Below, one piece after another: positions 57,117 through 64,000 of a DNA stretch of 64,000 nt; position 1 is the first letter of the stretch, and the number at the start of each line of letters is the position of its first letter. Source of the DNA: Mesorhabditis belari (taxonomy: Eukaryota > Nematoda > Chromadorea > Rhabditida > Rhabditidae); the NCBI GenBank assembly GCA_958450365.1, contig CAUEEP010000737.1:3399501-3463500 (forward strand), given 5' to 3'. The position numbers and the translations under genes were made by a program. Under the pieces are notes generated by a model. It had not been told where the DNA came from. It did no database searches and worked only from the letters and a program-made list of their open reading frames with translations.

Positions 57117-57515
57117 CCTGTAAAAACAAATATAGTAAAAATCAACGGATAAAGAAAAAGCATTATCTTTTTAACCAACAAATAGTTAGACTTTTAAGTG
57201 CTCTGGCAACAATGGAGAGGGCTCTATTCTGCTAGTAAATGAAACTGCAGAAGCACTTAAACTTTAGAAAGAAATTCATAAACTTTAAAGCTAATAGATC
57301 AACAATTTTGCTAAAGACTCAAGAAAGCGTATCTGAATAAATTAGCTAACCAATGCAGTTCAAAAGAGGTGGAAAGGCGGCAAAGCGCGTTGTTCCGTGT
57401 ATTGTTGCGGACACAGAGCGGAGGAGCCTCATAGCACATGAACCAGAGTTGGACAATCGCATTGCCGAAAAACCGGCCCCACTTTGAGAGGAAAAAGAAA
57501 AAAACGATTAAATTA

Positions 57516-57713
57516 GGGGTGGGACAAATGCGACCTTTTTGCGCACCTTTTTTTCGCTGGAAAAGATCTTAGGAAAGGCCGTAGAGCTTCAAAAATGTTT
57601 TCGCCTAAGGAAATCGTATGCGTAGATTCCCCCCACACGAAAACATTTTTGAAGCTCTACGGCGTTTCCTAAGGCCTTTTCCAGCGAAAAAAGGTAGCAT
57701 TTGTCCCACCCCC
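57516..57713. mobile_element. Foldback element C, GGGACAAATGCGACC family (short core)
   Basis: 198-bp hairpin with ends GGGGTGGGACAAATGCGACC and a different core from A/B: GCCGTAGAGCTTCAAAAATG and its reverse complement. The rest of 57117-58053 upstream of CYK-4 shows no gene. Confidence 0.8.
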
Positions 57714-58053
57714 ATTAAATTTCAGAAATCCTTCCAGTTTTTCGCGCTGGTTGAATATCTTTTGTAAGATACGGTATATTAAGCGTTTTATAGAAACTGA
57801 GGCGTCATTTACAAAGGAAATCTCCCAATTTGAATTGAGGATGGGTTTCGATGTTGCGTTGCAATATTCGTAACCAAATAATGATATTTATTCTACACGT
57901 TACCATGTTAACTCTCGAAACCATGTATCAGCATTGTCTTTCCACTGCCATTTACAAACTCAGAGAACTTTGTAACAATATTTATTTCGTGTAAATCAAA
58001 CAAACAAAACAAAGTAACAAAAATAACAATACTATAATTATCTAAGTATCTAC

Positions 58054-60448
58054 TTAAAATTGTGAGGCACGTCACTTGAAGGCGGCCAATCGAGATGCAC
58101 TTTCTCGACATCCAACTCCAAAATGTCGACCTGGCAAGACAAAATGAAACTGAAATGTTAGTAACTGATACCTCATCTCCATCCCTAACACTCATCAAAT
58201 CAGCAAGCGATGGTCGCGTTCTCCCAAAGTCGCCATGCACAAACTCTTTGATATAGGTACCGGCTTGAGTTTCAACTCTAAAACAATCCGAAATTTTAAA
58301 TTACATCAATTTACAAGGTTCCAATCTTCAAAGTAACCTTGCTAGAAAGTGGTTTCCATCCAAGCGCATCATTTCCAAGTTGAAAACTGTTCGACTTCGG
58401 TCCATTAACGATCTTCGCTTCAAAACTCTGACTGGCGTCTTTTGGATAATCTAGATTTTGATTTTAAAACTTATCAATGAAATAAGTCACCTCAATAGGA
58501 TTTGAAGTCACCGGAGCTTTGAGCATCTCATCGCTTAGGAAAGCCGTGCTGTAACAGTAGGCCGTATATGTTTTGCGCTTATCTAAATTCATTTTTGATA
58601 CAATATGCATAATAACAGCTCACCTTCTTGACCATAGCTCAATATCTCTGCAACATCTCGTTTTAAGCGGGCCAATGAGTTGACCGAGATGTCGCTTTGC
58701 TTATTGATCACGCCCTCGATTCGCTTCAGTGTCTCGACATGGGCTGTGCTAACACTTCAATTTAACAGAGAAACAAAATCAGGACTTTGCAAATAAAACA
58801 GAAACCTACCCTTTTAGCGATTTTGTTTTTCTGCAGTTGATAAGATGAACACAAAAAGGCCGCCCATCACCCAACATTCGCACATCTACATCTTCTCTTC
58901 CCGAAGAAACAAAGCGATACGAATCAGCATTGAACTCCTTTTTCAGCACTTCACAAACCTTTTCTGTTACCTGTAAGTATGTTCAAACAATTTTATAGCT
59001 ATAAAAAACTGAATTTCCAGGAGTTGGTAAAACATCTTCTTCTGCTGACCAAGGACTTTGAGGTAAAGCTCTTGAGAATTTACAGTACCTAAAAACAAAA
59101 ACTTGAGAGAACCTCAATGAACAACTACCTTCCGGCTATGTATATTGGTTCCCTTTCCAAACTGACCGAAAACGTACAACTTCTTGTTGGCGTTGTCAAT
59201 GGGAATTTTCTAAAGTTGAACAGCTTGATAATTTTCAGACAACCAACTTTGAATGGTCTGCATTAATCCGATTAAAGTAAGGCATCAATTGCACTTTTGT
59301 CATCTCATTTGGTTCGTTTTCTTGAACATTTTCATATTTCCGCCTCTTTCGTTGATTATTGAAGTCAGCCGGGAAAATCGATTCAATATATCTAAAATTT
59401 GCTTTTTATGGATATTTTTAAAAAAATACTTTCTGTCAGCACACGCAAACTCGTCATTCTCAAATGTTATCGTCAGCTGTAGATCCGAAGCAAGGGTGGG
59501 TCGTAGTCCTGATGCCTAAAAATTAAAATTATATATCTTATTCAAATAATCTTAAGTCATCTTTAGATTGTATGAAATTTTGACCTGAGCCAATTTATTC
59601 AGATAAGCATCAATGTTGCGAATTTTGAAAGGAACGCTCGCAAGAATCCCATCAAATTGTGGCCATCGCTTCTTCAGAATTTCTTCTCTAAAGAAAATGT
59701 GTTTGATAAATCATTTTTTCAAAAGAAAAGTCTAGTGATACCTTAGCATTTGAGACCCAGGAAGAGCCAAAGCAAGCACAAACGACGTCGCATCATAAGG
59801 CATTTTTGAGAGAACCTTTTCTACTTCAACACCTACCTAAAACGGCAAATTGCAGGTTAAAATTAACGTTCACAATTCGCCAATGCGTTAAAACGGGGCC
59901 ATGACAATACCGCAACGACATTCGCGCACACGTGGAAAAACGTCTATTACGTATAGCAGGCCGCGCTAACAAAATTCAGGCGCTAAAAGTTGCACGAAAC
60001 AACCTACATTGTTTCGATTGGGCCCAAATTTTTACAGCATGTTGCACTCGACGATATCCATCTATTGTAACAATTTCAACTTGATAACTTTACTACAAAA
60101 AATTTTGAAGTGACTTGAATTTTTCGTGAGCAAAGACGCCAAAACATTTGATGCAACTTCTAGCGCCTGAAGTTTGTGAGCGGGGCCTGCTATACACAAA
60201 AAGACGTTTTTCCACGTGCGCGCAAATGTTGTTGCGGTATTGTCATGGTCCCTTTAAAACTGTGCTTACTTGTTCTATAAAAGCCGGTTCGAGAAGTCCG
60301 AAGCAAAGAAAACATTCAAAGCCGGCCTCAACTTTCTGGGCGGCATCGCGATTTTGTTCGCCAACAATCTAAAAACAATAATTACATCACAACGTAAGAA
60401 AGAACAAACCTGTCGAATGCATATCTCACACAACGGCACTTTTTCCAT
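58054..60448 (-). CDS. pus-10: PUS10, tRNA pseudouridine synthase
   Basis: Pseudouridine synthase of the Pus10 family, making pseudouridine 54/55 in the tRNA T-arm of archaea and animals. The start exon 60410-60448 (MEKVPLCEICIRQ) and 60270-60368 (FECFLCFGLLEP) supply two CxxC pairs of the N-terminal zinc module. Further exons at 59742-59836, 59585-59687, 59430-59515 and about 59240-59398 form the THUMP-like middle, followed by LYVFGQFGKGTN and YCKFSRALPQSPW. The catalytic segment SSGREDVDVRMLGDGRPF (its GRED-VD Asp is the expected nucleophile) is encoded near 58815-58975. Then come TPVRVLKRRSL, the diagnostic TQAGTYIKEFVHGDFGRTRP, and VDILELDVEKVHLDWPPSS, with stop at 58054. Intron 2 carries a foldback element. 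Boundaries of the middle exons are approximate. Confidence 0.92.
59888..60257. mobile_element. Foldback element in a PUS10 intron
   Basis: Inverted arms of about 105 bp with CCATGACAATACCGCAACGA, CACGTGGAAAAACGTCT and TATAGCAGGCC, and the reverse complements at 60150-60257; the central loop holds AGCATGTTGCACTCGACG. It is unrelated in sequence to the other foldback families here. Confidence 0.75.
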
Positions 60449-60768
60449 ATCACGATTCACTACTTTTGTCCCTAGATTTGTAACATTAACCAATTTAGTT
60501 TACTTGTCAAATGTTAAAAGAAAAAGTATTGAAAAACCTAGCTTTTCAAAAATAATTCAAATACATTACGAGCATGAAATTTTGAGTGCGGAGTTAAGCT
60601 TCGTACTTTCCGTTTTGATAATGAAAAGGCCTTTGAAAAGAAAAAAGACAAGTTTAAAATTTTTTGCTTTAAACAAACGTTTAAGCAAACAAAATATTTT
60701 GCTCGGTAACATAAACCAGATTCAACAAAACAACATAGGTAGAATGTTTATTTACGCACTCAAATTCA

Positions 60769-61198
60769 CTAGTTAATCAACTCGTCGTCTTGGTCGTTTT
60801 TGGGCGATTGATCCGGAGTTAAATAGATGATTGGCTAAAAAGATATTTATATAGGTAAATTTGTAGCCAATTAGATAAACTGATAGTTAGAAATTAATGT
60901 CCCAAAAAGAACTCCCGAAACAAACACAAAATCTTACCCGAATTTTGTTGTGAAAAATGTAAAGCGCTTGTTGAGCGTCCTCTTTTGTCCAGAGAAATGG
61001 CAGCCAATTATTTGAGACGATTTTTGAATGAATGAGTTGTGCCTGAGAGGAGACATCATCCGACAGAAGCGATGAATTCTAAACAAGTACGATATTATAA
61101 GGTTGTGTTATAGTTTCACTAAAGCTCACTGATTTCTTTGCAGTGTTAAAAGTCATATCGTTACACAAAGTACAAGTAGAAAACCTGAAAGAACCCAT
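60769..61198 (-). CDS. Small unassigned protein, CxxC-containing
   Basis: ATG 61198 gives MGSFRFSTCTLCNDMTFNTA (one CTLC pair), spliced in phase to SSLLSDDVSSQAQLIHSKIV, NNWLPFLWTKEDAQQALYIF and HNKIR, then an exon ending PDQSPKNDQDDELIN with TAG at 60769. About 91 residues in three exons (about 61131-61198, 60938-61080, 60769-60838). Not recognised. It lies 320 bp upstream of PUS10 on the same strand. Confidence 0.6.
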
Positions 61199-61275
61199 CA
61201 GAAACTGTTTCACGAGAGAAGAAACTCACAAAAACACAAAGAATGCATAAATGATGAGAAAATGAAGCGATCGAA

Positions 61276-61919
61276 TCATCCTCCGTCTTTCACCGAAATG
61301 ACCACATTTTTAAATCGTTCATCCACATAACGTTGTGCCTCTTCCTGTCAAACAGATGCAAATTTCGTCGCAATATTGAAATTTACCCCTATTTGTTCGG
61401 CCGCTTGATCGATTGATTCAGCCAGTTGAACAGTCTCCATATATTGACCCATCCATAAACGACTCTTCAATCGAGTCAGAAGATCATCGAATTTCTAAAG
61501 ACCAACGTTATCAACTTATCAAACAATTCTAATAGTAAGCAAAAAAAAACCTCGGAGACCCACCTAATTTTAACAGCAAGTTAAGATACGAGCAATGATT
61601 TCAATCCAAAACTTTCTGTGTATCTTTTCATTTCACGTACTTTTTAGGTATTCATTTTTGTTTCTAGAGCTGTAATTGCTGACTATAAACATAAACAATC
61701 ATTTCTAATCAATCATCCAACTAATTTTCTTTAACAATCCAATTGAATCATCTTTAACACAAATCAGCCATCATCAAAAATTCATCCAATCATCAAAAAT
61801 TACCGTGATCGGGCGGCAAAAGCTGTGTTCGAAGAGGAGAAAACAAAGTAGAGCAGCGAGAACACGGCTAAGATTTTGATACAGAAAATAAAATAGCTTT
61901 TAACCCACTGACCGACCAT
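61276..61919 (-). CDS. Small unassigned helical protein, possible signal or TM start
   Basis: Exon about 61388-61497 reads FDDLLTRLKSRLWMGQYMET then VQLAESIDQAAEQIG; exon 61276-61346 reads EEAQRYVDERFKNVVISVKD with GG and a stop. Both are clearly coding and helical. A likely first exon (ATG 61919) reads MVGQWVKSYFIFCIKILAVF plus a further hydrophobic run ending NTAFAARSR, a signal peptide or membrane anchor, but its GT donor does not join the next exon in phase, so an intermediate exon is missing or this belongs to another transcript. It ends 78 bp before the 61198 gene, a spacing typical of nematode operons. Confidence 0.45.
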
Positions 61920-62061
61920 GAGGAGAGCAAAAATGAAAATGTGGAATTTAGAAGTCGCGTTTTTTGTTATATGTGCAAATTTTGTGATTTATTAAATGCA
62001 AATTTAATTTTAACCAGACAATCTCCTCTTGTCATTTAGAAGAACTCGTTCTTGCGTTATT

Positions 62062-62310
62062 GGGGGTGGGACAAATGCGACCTTTTTTTGCGCTCCTGGA
62101 CATTTGCGCACCTTTTTTTTGTTGGAAAAGGCCTTAGGCAAGGCCGTAGAGCTTCAAAAAATTTTTTCATAGAAGGGAATCTACGCATACGATTCCCTTA
62201 GAGGAAAACATTTTTGAAGCTCTACGACCTTTCCTAAGGCCTTTTCCAGCAAAAAAAAGGTGCGCAAATGTCCAGGAGCGCAAAAAAAAGGTCGCATTTG
62301 TCCCACCCCC
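62062..62310. mobile_element. Foldback element D, GGGACAAATGCGACC family
   Basis: 249-bp hairpin; ends GGGGGTGGGACAAATGCGAC and GTCGCATTTGTCCCACCCCC, poly-T GCGCACC modules as in A/B, and the CGTAGAGCTTCAAAAA core of element C, placed just upstream of the small minus-strand genes. Confidence 0.8.
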
Positions 62311-62343
62311 GCGTTATTCACATTCCCCTAGTGCAACAATTTG

Positions 62344-62540
62344 AAAATCGAAATTTTTAAAGATCCAAAACTCTTGAGCGATCTTGTTTACCCTATCACA
62401 TTTGATCCCCAACAGCTATTTTGTTGTTTAAAAGGCCTTGACTCCAGCATTGAGGATTGCGATTTATTTATGTCTTACAGTCGACAGCTGTCTTCGGATT
62501 TTCTCGAGATTGCAAGGCGGATCACATGTGTTCCCCAAAG
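62344..62540 (+). CDS. Possible orphan exon
   Basis: An open plus-strand frame reading FKDPKLLSDLVYPITFDPQQ, then LFCCLKGLDSSIEDCDLF and FLEIARRITCVPQR before a good GT donor (GTGAGT). Composition looks coding, but no partner exon, start context or family is recognised. Confidence 0.25.
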
Positions 62541-63131
62541 AGTGAGTGATTTGTGACTCATTCTCAGAGTCCAGAGACCCAAAAGCTTTTCATGCATCTG
62601 TTGTGCTGTTTAGATCGGGGATATTTGAGGTGTGCCCTCCCCCGCTCATGGCCTAGCGCCAACTCTCAAGAAGAGATAAGATTGATCACCATCCGAACAC
62701 CAAACTCTCTCTCTCGTGCACACATTCCCCTAAAAATAATACCTTATCACTCAAATTTTGAAATGATCATTTAGTATTTAAGGTCATGAATCACCAAGGG
62801 TCATTCATTTCAGATCGTTCAGGCTTTTGCCAGCCATTCAGTGTCTCCCGTTTTCTAAAACGTGTCATCTTTTGAAAACCTAACATAACCACTGGAGTTT
62901 ATGACAGTTTTAGAAAACACAGTAGTTGAGGACAACACGCTCTCAATCAACTTTAAAGCTAGTCACCGAGAATCGGAGTTCTCATATATTAGCCTTGTAA
63001 ATCAACTTTAAAGCTATTTACCATTGAGTCTTCTTTACTCCAAGCTTTATCCCAAATTTCTTCAATTTTAATCTTTTCCCATTTGCTCTTAAATCTTTAT
63101 TAAAAGAAAATTTTTACAGATTTTCCCAGAA

Positions 63132-64000
63132 ATGAACGCGTTGAGTCTCGCGATTTTCGCCGTGTTGGCCCTCGCAGTCACCGCCTCATTGCAAAATGTG
63201 ACAGTGAAGGTAATTTTATGTAAACTCATGTAGAATTGCTGACTGATAACTGATCAAGCTGAAGCTAACTCAAAAATTTCTATAAATTTTCAGGGAATCG
63301 CCGTCTGCGACAAGAAGCGAATGCACAATGTCCGAGTGCAACTTTTCGATAGAGACACTTGTAAGTAGTAGGAAATTGATTTTTACTAATTATAATAGCA
63401 TTTTGTATGTTTCAAAATTGTCCTAAATAAAGTTAAATAAAGTTAAACTCAGATTTAAAGCAAGATTTTGAATTCTTAAGTGGATCCAAACGATTTGCTC
63501 TCCGAAATTCACACGAATCACAATGGCGAGTTCGAGCTTTTTGGAGAAGAGGATGAGGTGAGTGAGGGAAAGTCAATTAACATTTAAGATTGCTTTTATA
63601 AAGATATTTTTGACTCAAAATTTCCCCATGTTCCCCCATTTTTAGCGTGGCTGGATTGAGCCTTTCCTCCGCGTTTCCCACAACTGCCATGCCAAGCCGG
63701 TAAGTCAAAAAGCCTTAGAAATTTAAAACTTTCCTAATAAATTGCAATGGTTATTAGGGAATTTCCCCGCCTCACCGCAAAATTATTAGGGAATTTCCCT
63801 CACTCACCGCAAAATTTCAGAACTGTGCCCGAATCGGCGAGTACGAAGTGCCGCGAAGTGCCATTGGAGGTTCATTTTCGATATTGTTAGCATTAGAAAA
63901 AGGCTTTTTGTAGAAAACGAGTCAGTCCACGAATCAGTTCCACGTTTTAGCAAACAGCTCTTCTTTTCTAAAACGGATACAATGCTATTTCAAGCTTTAG
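63132..64000 (+). CDS. Transthyretin-like secreted protein, runs to window edge
   Basis: Nematode TTR-52/TTL family of small secreted beta-sandwich proteins. Exons 63132-63209, 63294-63360, 63481-63557, 63646-63699 and 63821-63869 join in phase. A signal peptide (MNALSLAIFAVLALAVTASL) is followed by NVTVKGIAVCDKKRMHNVRV, QLFDRDTLDPNDLLSEIHTN, HNGEFELFGEEDERGW, EPFLRVSHNCHAKPNC (family cysteines) and ARIGEYEVPRSAIG. The next candidate exon (from about 63914) stays open to the window end but reads ENESVHESVPRFSKQLFFSK, unlike the usual short conserved family tail, so the last exon is uncertain. The 3' end is outside the window or altered. Confidence 0.85.

Noticed and set aside
1..64000. CRISPR arrays or prokaryotic operons
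   Set aside because: Tandem repeats here have no unique spacers, and the genes are spliced nuclear eukaryotic genes.

Overview
The window is nuclear DNA from a nematode, probably a free-living rhabditid. Evidence: dense genes with very short GT-AG introns ending TTTAG or TTTCAG; nematode-typical genes (a major-sperm-protein domain, a secreted transthyretin-like protein, a divergent nuclear hormone receptor); and tRNA-Pro genes inside introns. Genus and species cannot be told from sequence alone. All gene models were assembled by eye from exon homology, splice phase and codon frame. Models with a full set of in-phase exons are erlin, the DZIP1-like gene, the acetyl-CoA hydrolase-type gene, the nuclear receptor, the nested secreted protein and the CYK-4-type RhoGAP.

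Layout. 1-7.2 kb: a damaged stretch on the minus strand with a Rap2-like GTPase lacking its P-loop exon, a Pro/Gln-rich gene with an in-frame stop, an unassigned acidic-protein gene, an MSP-domain gene with a frameshift, and two isolated flavin monooxygenase exons on the plus strand. 6.6-12.1 kb: a complete 12-exon erlin (SPFH) gene, minus, whose introns hold two tRNA-Pro genes, a minisatellite and a foldback element. 12.1-14.9 kb: foldback elements and a repeat-rich block. 14.9-19.9 kb: an unassigned nuclear-type gene with a Tudor-like stretch and a C-terminal Cys4 motif, minus. 20-34.5 kb: gene-poor, dominated by minisatellites, TIR elements and a 0.4 kb-arm inverted repeat, with a possible sugar-transporter exon. 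34.5-38.6 kb: a small DZIP1-like zinc-finger gene, plus. 39.6-47.0 kb: a 16-exon mitochondrial acetyl-CoA hydrolase/CoA-transferase, minus. 48.6-54.0 kb: a 22-exon nuclear hormone receptor, minus, with a secreted Gly/Tyr/Pro-rich gene nested on the plus strand in one intron. 54.5-57.1 kb: CYK-4/MgcRacGAP, minus. 58.0-61.9 kb: PUS10 and two small unassigned genes closely spaced on the minus strand, possibly an operon. 63.1 kb to the end: a transthyretin-like secreted protein, plus, running off the window.

The genes serve mostly unrelated housekeeping functions (ER-associated degradation, cytokinesis, tRNA modification, acyl-CoA metabolism, ciliary signalling, transcription), so no single pathway is encoded. 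The most unusual features are the very high density of different 5-29 bp minisatellites, several apparently undescribed foldback families, and two well-conserved genes whose reading frames require 3' splice sites without the usual AG.
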